Below are positions 37,283-48,217 of a DNA stretch of 64,000 nt, piece by piece; position 1 is the stretch's first letter, and the number at the start of each line of letters is the position of its first letter. The notes below the pieces were generated by a model, which was not told where the DNA came from, did not search any database, and saw only the letters and a list, made by a program, of their open reading frames with translations. The stretch covers positions 1-64,000 of the forward strand of contig NZ_BSTL01000008.1 of NCBI RefSeq assembly GCF_030269485.1. The letters are read 5' to 3'. A program made the translations under genes and the position numbers. The DNA comes from Actinoplanes sp. NBRC 103695 (GTDB taxonomy: Bacteria > Actinomycetota > Actinomycetes > Mycobacteriales > Micromonosporaceae).

Positions 37283-38337
37283 TTGCCGACCCCCTGCGCG
37301 TCGTAGAGCCAGCAGGCCGCCCAGTGTCCCGGCTTGTCGCCGATCTCCAGACGGACCGGCAGTTCGGTCTCGCACCGCGGTCCGGCCATCGGGCAGCGCG
37401 GGTGGAAACGGCAACCGCTCGGCGGGTTGATCAGGCTCGGCGGTTCGCCGTTGCCACGATCGCGGGTGTCCGGTTCGAGCTCTCCGTGCAGGCGGTCCGG
37501 GTCGGGTGCGGAGTCGATCAGAAGCCTGGTGTACGGGTGAGCCGGCGACTGGGTCACCGTCTCGCTGTCGCCGCCCTCGACCATCCGGCCCGCGTACATG
37601 ACCATCGTCTCGTCGGCGAAGTACCGGGCCGACGCGATGTCGTGGGTGATGTAGAGGATCGCCAGGTTGAGGCGCTCCTTGAGGTCCCGCAGCAGGTTGA
37701 GCACGCCGAGCCGGATGGAGACGTCCAGCATGGACACCGGCTCGTCGGCGAGCAGGGCCTCCGGGTCGGCGCCCAGCGCGCGGGCGATCGCGACGCGCTG
37801 GCGCTGGCCGCCGGACAGCTCGTGCGGGAACTTGTCCAGGTACCGCTCCGGCGGGGTCATGCTGACCCGGCTCATCAGGTTGTGCAGCGCGTCCTCGAGC
37901 TCGGCGGCGTTGGAGCCCCCGTTGTGGTGGATCTTCAGCGCGCGCGTGAGGTGATACCGGATGGTGTGCACCGGGTTCAGCGACGCGAACGGGTCCTGGA
38001 AGATCATCTGGACCCGGGCGGCGTACCGGCGGAAGTTGCGGCCGCCCTTGACCCGGGTCGACTCGCCGTGCAGCCGGATGTCGCCGTCGGTGCGCGGGTA
38101 GAGCTGGGCGAGCAGCCTCGCCACCGTGGATTTGCCGGAGCCGGACTCGCCCACCAGGGCGGTCACCTTGCCGCGGCGCAGAATCAGATGCACGTCGTCG
38201 ACGGCGTGCACAGCGGCGCGGGAACGCCGGTCGAACAGGTCACGCAGGCCCCGGCGAACGGGGAAGTGCTTGGTCAGGCCCTCGGCCTCAAGCACCACCT
38301 CGCCGGCCGGCGCCTCGGCGTCTTGCAGAGACGTCAT
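37279..38337 (-). CDS. Opp/Dpp-type ABC transporter ATPase (F-type)
   Basis: The 352-aa product (ATG 38337, AAGGA upstream) has an OppF-like N-terminus with [16 protein letters not shown], Walker [10 protein letters not shown], signature LSGGQRQR, Walker [13 protein letters not shown] and the C-terminal [14 protein letters not shown] element. It lies between the solute-binding protein gene and the permeases, an order that separates the two ATPases of the operon. A 16-bp hairpin lies just upstream and may set how much of the transcript continues past the binding-protein gene. Confidence 0.9.
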   Translation of the reverse strand: MTSLQDAEAPAGEVVLEAEGLTKHFPVRRGLRDLFDRRSRAAVHAVDDVHLILRRGKVTALVGESGSGKSTVARLLAQLYPRTDGDIRLHGESTRVKGGRNFRRYAARVQMIFQDPFASLNPVHTIRYHLTRALKIHHNGGSNAAELEDALHNLMSRVSMTPPERYLDKFPHELSGGQRQRVAIARALGADPEALLADEPVSMLDVSIRLGVLNLLRDLKERLNLAILYITHDIASARYFADETMVMYAGRMVEGGDSETVTQSPAHPYTRLLIDSAPDPDRLHGELEPDTRDRGNGEPPSLINPPSGCRFHPRCPMAGPRCETELPVRLEIGDKPGHWAACWLYDAQGVGK

Positions 38338-38360
38338 TGCCGAATCCTTCTGGAGGGGGT

Positions 38361-38397
38361 GCCGCTCCCGCGCGCCGGGCAGGCGCGCGGGAGCGGC
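38361..38397 (-). promoter_or_regulatory. Intra-operon hairpin after the binding-protein gene
   Basis: 38361-38376 pairs perfectly over 16 bp with 38382-38397, loop 5 nt, without a T-run. It follows the solute-binding protein stop codon, where such structures protect the upstream mRNA and reduce read-through, giving more binding protein than permease. Confidence 0.75.
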
Positions 38398-38404
38398 CGC
38401 GGGA

Positions 38405-40096
<1,692 letters not shown>

Positions 40097-40159
40097 TCGA
40101 AAAACTCCTCAACGGTGGAACGGGTGGGATTATCAGGGGTGGCCCGAAGAGGGCAGGTT

Positions 40160-41176
<1,017 letters not shown>

Positions 41177-41220
41177 TGGTCCTCCGCATGTTCCGGCGTG
41201 ATGTATCCCGCTCGTTGCGT

Positions 41221-41253
41221 ACCGGTTTCGGAACCGGTTTCGGGAGCGGTTCC
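41221..41253. promoter_or_regulatory. Cluster of ACCGGTTTC-type operator elements
   Basis: Three related elements lie in tandem: ACCGGTTTCGG at 41221, GGAACCGGTTTC at 41230 (with AACCGGTT as a perfect core) and GGAGCGGTTCC at 41243. They resemble LacI-family operators and precede the repressor gene that heads the operon. Confidence 0.65.
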
Positions 41254-41375
41254 GGGCAGTTAACAGCAGTGAGCCGGGTCACGTCAATGTGAGGATCCCT
41301 TTATTTAAGTTGCGAGACTGTAACGCGCGTGCATCGATCGTGGTCTTCGAACGAGATCGAACGTGATCGACCTTT

Positions 41376-41774
41376 TCAGCGCGTGAAAGCCCGTTCGCCA
41401 CGGGCCAGATCGGCGAGGAAAGCGACCAGCGACGAGCCCACCGCGCAGCCGAGCAGCACCAGCACCCCGCCGATGACGAACAGCCCCGAGCCGTCCTGAG
41501 CGGCGGCGTCGACCGTCCAGGCCGCGGTGAAGGAGAGGGACATCGTGCCGGCGGCGAGCAGCGGATGCACCTCCAGAAAACGGACCGCCACCGCCACCAG
41601 CACCACCAGCGTGATCACGCAGAACGCGACCTGCGCCGTGGTGTACGGCCCGCTCTGCACACCCTTGGCGTCGGTCTGGTAGGTCCGGTCGTGACCGAGC
41701 CAGGCCCACCACGCCACCACGGTCGCGACGGCCAGCCCGGCGGCCCCGGCGAGGCCCTTCTTGGAGAACGTCAT
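41376..41774 (-). CDS. Small integral membrane protein (about 132 aa)
   Basis: The ATG at 41772-41774 gives MTFSKKGLAGAAGLAVATVVAWWAWLGHD, then three further hydrophobic stretches (VAFCVITLVVLVAVAVRFLEVHP, LLAAGTMSLSFTAAWTVDAA, LFVIGGVLVLLGCAVGSSLVAFL). Four membrane spans with short loops are likely. A central extracytoplasmic loop has RTYQTDAKGVQSGPY. No family is recognised with confidence. The sirtuin gene lies 10 bp upstream on the same strand, so the two are probably co-transcribed. Confidence 0.75.
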   Translation of the reverse strand: MTFSKKGLAGAAGLAVATVVAWWAWLGHDRTYQTDAKGVQSGPYTTAQVAFCVITLVVLVAVAVRFLEVHPLLAAGTMSLSFTAAWTVDAAAQDGSGLFVIGGVLVLLGCAVGSSLVAFLADLARGERAFTR

Positions 41775-41784
41775 GGGGCAGAAC

Positions 41785-42636
41785 CTAACCCGCGTGCGCG
41801 TAGCCACTTCCCGCGAGGCGCGCCACCTCGGGCAGCACCCGCCCCAGCGGCGCGTCCACACTGAGTCCCGCGTACGGCTCCCCGCGCGTCACACCCTGGT
41901 TGACGATCGCCACCCGGATGCCGAGCTTGGCCGCCCGCAACACGAACCGCCGCCCCGACATCACGGTCAGCGAGGACCCCAGCACCAGCAGCGTCCGCCC
42001 ACCGCACACCAGCTCGAAGCTCCGCGACACCCGCTCCGGCGGCACCGTCTCCCCGAAGTACACGACGTCCGGCTTCAGCATCCCGCCGCACCCCGCACAG
42101 TCCACCACCACGAAGCCGTCCAGCTCCGCGTCGTCCAGCTCGACATCCCCGTCCGGATTGATCACGGTCGGTGTCTTGTCGAACGTCGGATTGGCCGCCC
42201 GCAGCCGTTCCTCCAGAGCACCGCGGGTGCTCGCCTCCCGGCAGTCCAAGCAGGTCACCATGGCAAGGTTCCCGTGCAGCTCGACCACGTCACCGGCGCC
42301 GGCCGCCTGATGCAGCCCGTCCACGTTCTGCGTGATGATCCCGCGCAGCAGCCCCAGCTCCTGCAGCCGCGCCACGGCCCGATGCCCGTCGTTGGGCCGC
42401 GCGTCCCCGATGGTCCGCCACCCGAGATGGCTGCGCGCCCAGTACCGCCGCCGCGCCACCGGATCCCGCGTGAACACCTGATAGGTCATCGGCGTGGCCC
42501 GCCGGGCGACCCCACTCGGCCCGCGATAGTCCGGAATCCCCGACTCGGTCGACAGCCCCGCCCCGCTGAGCACGACAACGTCACCCTCGGCAACCCATCG
42601 CGCCAGCTCAGCCACCCGCTCCGCCACATCACTCAC
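41785..42636 (-). CDS. Sir2-family NAD-dependent protein deacylase
   Basis: The GTG at 42634-42636 gives 283 aa. NAD-binding motifs GAGLSTESGIPDYRGP and TQNVDGLHQ are present. The catalytic His is in VELHGN, and the zinc site has two Cys pairs (CLDC and CAGC). The C-terminal Rossmann part has LVLGSSLTVMSG and VAIVNQG. The length and the ARRYWARSHLGW segment fit bacterial class II/III-like sirtuins, which remove acetyl or longer acyl groups from lysines. It is followed by a small membrane protein gene on the same strand. Confidence 0.92.
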   Translation of the reverse strand: MSDVAERVAELARWVAEGDVVVLSGAGLSTESGIPDYRGPSGVARRATPMTYQVFTRDPVARRRYWARSHLGWRTIGDARPNDGHRAVARLQELGLLRGIITQNVDGLHQAAGAGDVVELHGNLAMVTCLDCREASTRGALEERLRAANPTFDKTPTVINPDGDVELDDAELDGFVVVDCAGCGGMLKPDVVYFGETVPPERVSRSFELVCGGRTLLVLGSSLTVMSGRRFVLRAAKLGIRVAIVNQGVTRGEPYAGLSVDAPLGRVLPEVARLAGSGYAHAG

Positions 42637-42864
42637 CCGCCAATGGTGCCTCGCCGCCCGTCCCTGCGGCGACCGGCTCGCCCCGCGGTCGCCGAGTGCC
42701 GCTCCAGCAGCGCTGCGTGCCCGGTCCGGCTTCGTTGCCGGCTTGCGCTTCGTGGGGGTCCGCCACTTTTCGGTATACGCGCACACCGAAGTCCCGTGGC
42801 CCACGCCCGGCCGCCGTCGTGGTCAGGCTCCCTGAGCAGCGCCGGGTTGTCCTGCAACACCGGC

Positions 42865-43010
42865 GCTTTGCTCTGCTTACACATACGCATCGCCCGGGTT
42901 TGTGGCCGGTCGGCTCGGTCCTGCTTTGCTCTGCTTACACGTACGCATCGCCCGGGGTCGTCGCCGTCCGTTGCGGCCGCTTTGCTCTGCTTACCGATAC
43001 TCACCACCCC
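42865..43010. repeat. Three direct repeats of about 33 bp at 56-58-bp spacing
   Basis: The motif GCTTTGCTCTGCTTAC starts at 42865, 42923 and 42979. In the first two copies it continues with CRTACGCATCGCCCGGG. The rest of the 42637-43000 gap has no convincing gene. A hairpin (TTCGGT at 42769 with ACCGAA at 42785) lies before the repeats. The GCATCGCCC element recurs at 50346 in another repeat locus. Confidence 0.8.
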
Positions 43011-44117
43011 TCTGAGCTGCGGTGCTTGGACTCGAGGTGGCCCAGGGGAGTCGCGTCGTCCGCCAATCGCTTGCGGGCCGCCGGCCAGGCGGCGTCGTCC
43101 ACGCCGAGTGCGGTGTGCAGGTAGGCGGTCGTGAGCCGCTGGATGAACGCGACCCGGTCCGGATTCTCGTCGGTGGTCTCCGCTACGTCGTAGCCGGAGA
43201 TGCCGCCGAGGGAGTGCTCGCCGTCGAAGACCGTGAGCAGGCTCTTGTCGCCCGGGCTCAGGTGGTAGCCGTCGGTGAGCCAGTCGGGGCCGCGGACCGT
43301 CAACGGTGACTGATCGCGGTCGCCCGTAATGAGGAGCGCCGGGGTGCTCATGGCCGCGAAACTCGCGTTCAGGTGAGTGAAGTGCTCCTTCGCGAACGGG
43401 GTCAGATTCGCGCCGCCCTCGCCGGCCATCGCGATCAGTACGCCGGCCCGGATCCGCGGGTCGGACAAGTCCTCACCGTGGCCGCCCCGCGCATGCGTGC
43501 CCGGGTCATCGGGATGGACGGTGTCTGCGCCCCGGCGGCCATCGAGGTCGACGGGATCCGCGTCGGTGTCGTGCTTGGAGTAGACGGCGTCCGCGCCTGG
43601 GCCGTCCTTGGGGTGGACGGTCTCCGCGTCCGGGCCGTTGCCGGGGTCGACGGCTCGGGCGTCGGCTCGCGGGCTGTCGGGGTGGGGCAGGACCCGGGCG
43701 CCCAGCAGGGTGCTTGCGGTCTGGGCGCCCCAGGAGTGGCCGGCCACGGCGATGCGGGTGCGGTCGACACGCCCGGGCAGGCCGGGCAGTGAGGACTCGA
43801 GGGTGGTCAGGTTGTCGAGGACGCGTCTCAGGTCGTCCACGCGGTGGCGCCAGATGAGGGGCGTGCGGGGATCGCCGGGTGGCAGGCCCAGGCGGCGCGA
43901 GTCGAGGTGGGTGGGCTGGAGGACCACGAAACCGTTGGCCGCCCAGTGATCGGCGAGCGGGGCGTAGCCGTCCATCGACCAGCCGAAGCCGTGCGAGAAC
44001 AGGATCACCGGGAGGTTCCGGCCGGTCGCGGGGGGCGGAGACGCGCACCTCCAGGTCCGTGCCGCGGCCGGGTGCGGGGAGGACGACGGGCTTGATCGAG
44101 ACGATTGGCGTGGTCAT
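43001..44117 (-). pseudogene. Alpha/beta hydrolase (PAF-acetylhydrolase/dienelactone-hydrolase-like), frameshifted at a G6 tract
   Basis: The natural N-terminus is in one frame from ATG 44117 (MTTPIVSIKPVVLPAPGRGTD, then LEVRVSAP). The rest is in another: VILFSHGFGWSMDGYAPLADHW, the nucleophile elbow IAVAGHSWGAQTAS (G-H-S-W-G), GDRDQSPL and DGEHSLGG for the acid and histidine. The frames meet at six G on the plus strand (44030-44035), and one base change there restores a protein of about 370 aa. An insert of five 11-residue repeats sits after the nucleophile elbow. If the shift is real, only translation from an internal start at 44008 would make the core. The hydrolase would act on small esters or lipids. 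HxlR is divergent. Confidence 0.75.
43517..43665. repeat. 33-bp in-gene tandem repeat (five units)
   Basis: GACGG elements at 43517, 43550, 43583, 43616 and 43649 mark five imperfect 33-bp units inside the hydrolase gene. They encode 11-residue repeats such as DAETVHPKDGP and ADTVHPDDP. Confidence 0.8.
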
Positions 44118-44128
44118 GGCGGGCGACG

Positions 44129-44149
44129 CTACTATCGTTCGGACAGTAG
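44129..44149. promoter_or_regulatory. HxlR operator candidate
   Basis: Imperfect palindrome with CTACT (44129) and AGTAG (44145) ends, in the 57-bp gap between the divergent hydrolase and HxlR genes. Confidence 0.55.
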
Positions 44150-44174
44150 GTACCTAGAGGAAAGTAACGGTGCG

Positions 44175-44534
44175 GTGGCGGAGGACACAGTGCGACGGTG
44201 CCCGATCGGTGACGTGGCCGACGTGCTGCTCAGCCGGTGGACCGCGCCGATTCTGTGGACGCTGCACGAGTACGGGCGGCAGCGTTTCGGCGAGCTCGAC
44301 CGGCGCATCCCGGCCGTCACGCCGAAAGTGCTGACCCAGCGGCTCCGGCAGCTGGAGCGGGACGGTCTGGTGGTGCGTACTTACTACGCCGAGATGCCGC
44401 CGCGGGTGGAGTACGAGATCAGCACGCTCGGCGCGAGCCTGGAACCGGTCCTCGCGTCGCTGTCCGCCTGGGGCGGCGAGCATCTGCCGGCGGTGGAGGA
44501 GGCGCGCAAACGGCACGACACGGCGGCCGGGTGA
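44175..44534 (+). CDS. HxlR-family transcriptional regulator
   Basis: The GTG at 44175 has GAGGAAAG ten bases before it and gives 119 aa. The single winged helix is typical: CPIGDVADVLLSRWTAPILWTLHEYGRQRFGELDRRIPAVTPKVLTQRLRQLERDGLV, then YYAEMPPRVEYEISTLG for the wing. The leading Cys in RRCPIG is the redox-type cysteine found in many HxlR/YodB members. The divergent alpha/beta hydrolase is the likely target, with a palindrome in between. Confidence 0.9.
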   Translation: MAEDTVRRCPIGDVADVLLSRWTAPILWTLHEYGRQRFGELDRRIPAVTPKVLTQRLRQLERDGLVVRTYYAEMPPRVEYEISTLGASLEPVLASLSAWGGEHLPAVEEARKRHDTAAG

Positions 44535-44591
44535 AGCGGACAGACCTATCGTGTAGTGCCATTTACCGGCCAGAACGGTAAGTTGGTCATC

Positions 44592-45206
44592 GTGGCCGAT
44601 GTCGTTCGCCTGCTTCCCCGTCTGTGGGACGGGCAGCGCGCCCTGCGCTTTCTCGCCGGGCTGGCCATGCTCGCGCTCGCCTTCGCGGCCAACGCCGGGC
44701 TGATCGGCCCCTCGGCCCTGCCCGCCGGCCCCGCGCAGCTCGCGGCTCCCGCGCAGGTCACCGCTCCCGCGCAGCTCACAGGCTCCGCACCCGCCCGAAC
44801 CGCTGCCACGTCGGCGTCGACGGAAAGCGTGACGCTGGCGGAGAAGGTCGGCGTCGAGAGCGCAGCGAGCAGTGAGGCCACGCCGGCCGCGGGCAGTAAG
44901 AGCACGTCGGCCGCGGGCAGTAAGAGCACGCCGGCCGCGGGCAGTGAGGGCCAGGCCGCCGCGGGCGGTGAGGCCACGGAAGCCGCGAGCGGTGCGGGCA
45001 CGGCGGCCGTGAGCAGTGCGGGCACGGCGGCCGCGGGCGTGTCGGCTGTGCCTGGTGGTCGCCACGGGACTGTGGGGCTGGGCGTCAACCCGCTGGTTCT
45101 GGCGGGGCTGCTGGGGCTGCTGGTCGTCGTGGTGTGGGCGGCCGGCCCGGGGGCGGGACTCTTCGCCGGAGGGGTGCCCGCTCGGCGCGGGCCGCCGGGA
45201 CGCTGA
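44592..45206 (+). CDS. Membrane protein with Ala/Ser-rich repeat linker
   Basis: The frame is open from GTG 44556. GTG 44592 (VADVVRLLPRLWDGQRAL) looks more natural, though no strong ribosome-binding site marks either. One hydrophobic segment lies near the N-terminus (FLAGLAMLALAFAANAGLI) and another near the C-terminus (LVLAGLLGLLVVVVWAAG). Between them is a linker of about 130 residues, rich in Ala, Ser, Gly and Thr, containing 24-bp tandem repeats that encode AAGSKSTS/P. The linker probably spans cell-wall space with both ends in the membrane. No domain is recognised. Confidence 0.6.
   Translation: MADVVRLLPRLWDGQRALRFLAGLAMLALAFAANAGLIGPSALPAGPAQLAAPAQVTAPAQLTGSAPARTAATSASTESVTLAEKVGVESAASSEATPAAGSKSTSAAGSKSTPAAGSEGQAAAGGEATEAASGAGTAAVSSAGTAAAGVSAVPGGRHGTVGLGVNPLVLAGLLGLLVVVVWAAGPGAGLFAGGVPARRGPPGR
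44887..44953. repeat. 24-bp tandem repeat in the linker
   Basis: GCCGCGGGCAGTAAGAGCAC-type units at about 44887, 44911 and 44935, period 24 bp, the third one diverged. Confidence 0.75.
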
Positions 45207-45236
45207 TCGGAATCGGCCTGTTGGGCCGCTGATCGG

Positions 45237-45253
45237 AGCGGCCTCCGGCCGCT
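45237..45253 (+). terminator. Short hairpin after the Ala/Ser-rich gene
   Basis: AGCGGCC-tcc-GGCCGCT, 7-bp stem, about 30 bp after the stop codon. Confidence 0.5.
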
Positions 45254-45376
45254 GAGCGTTTCGGTGACACGGTTCGGGCCGGTTGCTCGGACATCCGTCA
45301 CATCGCGCCTGCTTCTGTGAAGTGCTGCGGGCGTACCGGTAAATCGTGAACCGCAGAGCCACCGCGAGGGAATCGC

Positions 45377-46096
45377 ATGGAGATCGTCGCTGTCGCCTGG
45401 ATGATTTTGATCTTGTTGGTCGGGGTCGTGGCCGCCATGGCCGCGCTGCCCGGGCGGCTCGCCACCGCCAATGTCGCCGTCGGCTTCACGCTGGAGGCGC
45501 AGCCGGATGAGCCCACCGAGGAGGAGGTCCGCTACGCGCGGGAGGTCGCCGTGGCCGCGGATCGGGCCGCCGTGACCGCCCGGCGCGCCCGGGAGGCGTG
45601 GTCCGAGGCCTCCGAGGCGGTCGATGCCGCCTGGACCGATTATGAGCATGCCGATCGGGAGGCGCGCCGGTTCGCGGCCGCGGCCGTCTACCCGGTGCAG
45701 CGCCGCCGCCGCGTCAAGGGTGAGAACGTCGAGCGGGAACGCTTCCTGCACCGCACCGCGTTGGCCGCGTGCCGGCACCGGGAGATCTCGATCGCCCAGC
45801 TCAACGACGTGCTGGCGCACCGGGGCTGGAACGAGCGGCTGCACCCGGCGGCACAGGAGTCGGCGCTGCGCGCGGCCGTTCGTGATCACCGGTACGACCT
45901 CTATCTGAAGGCCGCCGAGGGGGAGCGCCTGGCCTGGCAGGATGCCGAGAAGGCGGCGGACGCGCTACGCAGCCTGCGGGCCGAGGCCTGCCAGGCGACC
46001 GTGCGCACCGACGAGGAGGACACGCTGTCGATGGACGTCTCGTGGTGGTCGCGGCAGTGGTCGACCGCGGAGCCCGTGCGCGCCGCGGCCGCATGA
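45377..46096 (+). CDS. Membrane-anchored coiled-coil protein of unknown function
   Basis: The ATG at 45377 has GAGGG upstream. The 239-aa product has one N-terminal membrane segment (IVAVAWMILILLVGVVAAMAAL) and then long charged helices: EEEVRYAREVAVAADRAAVTARRAREAWSEAS and EGERLAWQDAEKAADALRSL. A middle part, FLHRTALAACRHREISIAQLNDVLAHRGWNERLHP, looks like a small folded unit. The body is probably cytoplasmic and may form a scaffold. No family is recognised. Its stop codon lies in the first unit of a 16-bp repeat array. Confidence 0.75.
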   Translation: MEIVAVAWMILILLVGVVAAMAALPGRLATANVAVGFTLEAQPDEPTEEEVRYAREVAVAADRAAVTARRAREAWSEASEAVDAAWTDYEHADREARRFAAAAVYPVQRRRRVKGENVERERFLHRTALAACRHREISIAQLNDVLAHRGWNERLHPAAQESALRAAVRDHRYDLYLKAAEGERLAWQDAEKAADALRSLRAEACQATVRTDEEDTLSMDVSWWSRQWSTAEPVRAAAA

Positions 46097-46163
46097 CAGA
46101 GCAGCCGGATGACAGAGCAGCCGGATGGCAGAGCACCCGCATGGCAGAGCATCCGCATGGCAG
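46093..46163. repeat. 16-bp tandem repeat, four and a half units
   Basis: Units start at 46093, 46109, 46125, 46141 and 46157 with consensus ATGRCAGAGCANCCGS. The first ATGA contains the stop codon of the coiled-coil gene. Confidence 0.85.
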
Positions 46164-46310
46164 ACGAGCGTGCGCTCGCATGACGGACAAGCGCGGCGAA
46201 ACAGGGTCGACTTTGGACCGGAATGGTTGTCACGGCTGTTCGCCGGGAAACTGTCAGACGCGCCGGGTACCGTCACGGGGCAGAACCCTCTGGTGCTGGG
46301 AGGCAGGAGC

Positions 46311-47354
46311 GTGACGTCGAGTCCGACGGGCAAGCCGCCGGCCGTGCGGCTGCACCGTGCCGCGCGCGTCGAGGATGCCATCCATGACGTGATCGAGCGC
46401 CGGCTGCGGCTGCGCGGCTGGGTGCCGGTGATCACGGCCTACACGGGCTATGGCGCCCCCGGCTGGGCGCGGGTGATGGCGCGCGTCGTGCTGACGCGCA
46501 ACCCGCAGGCGCAGCGGAAGAAACTGGAGAAGGCGCGCGGGTGGCGCAGCTTCACCAGCTCGCCGGTCAACCATGAGCGGGTGCTCATCCAGATCGGCGA
46601 TCAGGTGCACGAGACGCACACCGACCGCAGCGGCTACGTCGACTGCACGGTCAAAGGCGACCTCGCGCCGGGCTGGGGCAAGGTCAAGCTGAGCGCCGAG
46701 AACGCCGAGACCGTGGAGGCGCCGATCCGGGTGGTCGATCCGGCCGCTAAATTCGGCGTCATCTCCGACATCGACGACACGGTCATGGTGACCGCGCTGC
46801 CGCGTCCGCTGCTCGCGGCGTGGAACACGTTCGTGCTGGACGAACACGCCCGCATGGCGGTGCCCGGCATGGCGGTGCTCTACGAGCGGATGGTGACGGC
46901 CAACCCGGGCAGCCCGGTGTTCTACCTGTCCACCGGCGCGTGGAACGTGGCCCCGACGCTGAGCCGCTTCCTGTCCCGGCACCTCTACCCGGCCGGGCCG
47001 CTGCTGCTCACCGACTGGGGCCCGACGCCGGACCGCTGGTTCCGCAGCGGCCAGGAACACAAGCGCACCACGCTGCAGCGGCTGTCCAAGGAGTTCCCGG
47101 ACATCAAGTGGCTGCTGATCGGCGACGACGGGCAGCACGACCAGGAGATCTACTCCGAGTTCGCGCACGCCCACCCGGAGAACGTCGCCGCGGTCGCGAT
47201 CCGGCGTCTGTCACCCACGCAGGCGGTGCTGGCCGGTGCGATCCCCGGTCCGTCGGGCAGCGCCGAGGCGGTCGGCTCGCACGGCAAGACCTGGTTCAGC
47301 GCGCCCGACGGGGCGGGCCTGTGGTCCCTGCTGCGTGACTCGGACGCGGTGTGA
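46311..47354 (+). CDS. App1-like phosphatidate phosphatase (DUF2183)
   Basis: The GTG at 46311 has GGGAGG upstream and gives 347 aa. The frame stays open upstream to 46125, but that part is repeat sequence. The N-terminal half has RVEDAIHDVIERRLRLRGWVPVITAYTGYG and a beta-sandwich-like part (VNHERVLIQIGDQVHETHTDRSGYVD). The C-terminal DUF2183 domain has the HAD-like DxDxT motif in VISDIDDTVMVTAL and the conserved VFYLSTGAWNVAPTLSRFL and LLIGDDGQHDQEIY. App1 in yeast is a Mg-dependent phosphatidate phosphatase. The bacterial substrate is not proven. Confidence 0.87.
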   Translation: MTSSPTGKPPAVRLHRAARVEDAIHDVIERRLRLRGWVPVITAYTGYGAPGWARVMARVVLTRNPQAQRKKLEKARGWRSFTSSPVNHERVLIQIGDQVHETHTDRSGYVDCTVKGDLAPGWGKVKLSAENAETVEAPIRVVDPAAKFGVISDIDDTVMVTALPRPLLAAWNTFVLDEHARMAVPGMAVLYERMVTANPGSPVFYLSTGAWNVAPTLSRFLSRHLYPAGPLLLTDWGPTPDRWFRSGQEHKRTTLQRLSKEFPDIKWLLIGDDGQHDQEIYSEFAHAHPENVAAVAIRRLSPTQAVLAGAIPGPSGSAEAVGSHGKTWFSAPDGAGLWSLLRDSDAV

Positions 47355-47522
47355 TCACTTGTCGGTGCTGCTCGCGTCCGACTCGCTGACCCGCTCGTGC
47401 AACCGATCGCGGATCTCGTCCGGGGTGTACGCCCGCCGCTGCCGCTCCGCACGGGCGAGCACGATGCCTGTCGCCGCAACACCGGCCAGTCCGGCCAAAC
47501 CCGCTACTTTCCACCAACGCAT
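47355..47522 (-). CDS. Small membrane-anchored protein (55 aa)
   Basis: Reading the minus strand from the ATG at 47520-47522 gives MRWWKVAGLAGLAGVAATG, a membrane segment, then RAERQRRAYTPDEIRDRLHERVSE and a Ser/Asp tail, with TGA at 47355-47357. Codons are GC-rich at third positions, unlike a chance ORF. The stop touches the App1 stop codon, and the start is 17 bp from the divergent start at 47540. Its YTPDEIRDRLHER helix would face the cytoplasm. No function is known. Confidence 0.7.
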   Translation of the reverse strand: MRWWKVAGLAGLAGVAATGIVLARAERQRRAYTPDEIRDRLHERVSESDASSTDK

Positions 47523-47539
47523 CTGCTGAGGATAGACAC

Positions 47540-48217
47540 GTGGACGCCGATCTGACGCTGGACGAGGCCATCGAGCTGACTCGTACGGGTGACATCTGGA
47601 TCTTTCGGGGTCGATCCGGCCCCGACCGTGCGATCCAGGCGCTGACCAACAGCCCCGTCAACCACGTGGGCATGTCGCTGGTCATCGAGGACATGCCCCC
47701 GCTCATGTGGCACGCCGAGCTGGGCCGATCCCTTCCGGACATGTGGTCCGGCACCTTCCAGCGCGGGGTCCAGCTGCACGACCTCCGGGACGCGGTCACC
47801 GTGTGGGCGAACCGCTACGGCCAGCGTGGCTGGTTGCGCCAGCTCGATCCCACCGCTTCCAAGGAACTCGAGGACCGGGCGCTGCGGACGGTGGCCCGGC
47901 TGGACGGCACCCCGTTCCCGTCGTCGGCCCAGCTGGCCTGGCGCTGGGTGCGCGGCCGGGTGCCACAGATCCGGCTGCCCTGGCAGGAGACGTCGGGGGA
48001 CGCGGCGGCGCTGGAGACGGCGTACTGCGCCGAGGTGGTCGCGGTGACCTACGAGGACATGGGGTTGCTGGCGCGCGGCAAGAAGCCCAACTGGTACGAC
48101 CCGGGGCGCTTCTGGAGCGGCGACGACCTGGACCTGTGCGACGGCCATCGGCTGGGCGAGGAGATCGCCGTCGACGTCCCCGCCGAGCCTTTCAGGGGAC
48201 GTGCTGCGCGGCGGTGA
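47540..48217 (+). CDS. Permuted papain-like (YiiX/YebB-type) hydrolase-like protein
   Basis: The GTG at 47540 has GAGGA seven bases upstream. In the 225-aa product the early segment TGDIWIFRGRSGPDRAIQALTNSPVNHVGMSL supplies the His (NHVG), and the later ETAYCAEVVAVTYEDMGLL supplies the Cys. This His-before-Cys order defines permuted NlpC/P60 folds such as YiiX. A conserved WHAE follows the His strand. Members are thought to cleave amides or fatty-acyl amide or ester bonds. The substrate here is unknown. The end overlaps the convergent SprT-like gene by 26 bp. Confidence 0.7.
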   Translation: MDADLTLDEAIELTRTGDIWIFRGRSGPDRAIQALTNSPVNHVGMSLVIEDMPPLMWHAELGRSLPDMWSGTFQRGVQLHDLRDAVTVWANRYGQRGWLRQLDPTASKELEDRALRTVARLDGTPFPSSAQLAWRWVRGRVPQIRLPWQETSGDAAALETAYCAEVVAVTYEDMGLLARGKKPNWYDPGRFWSGDDLDLCDGHRLGEEIAVDVPAEPFRGRAARR

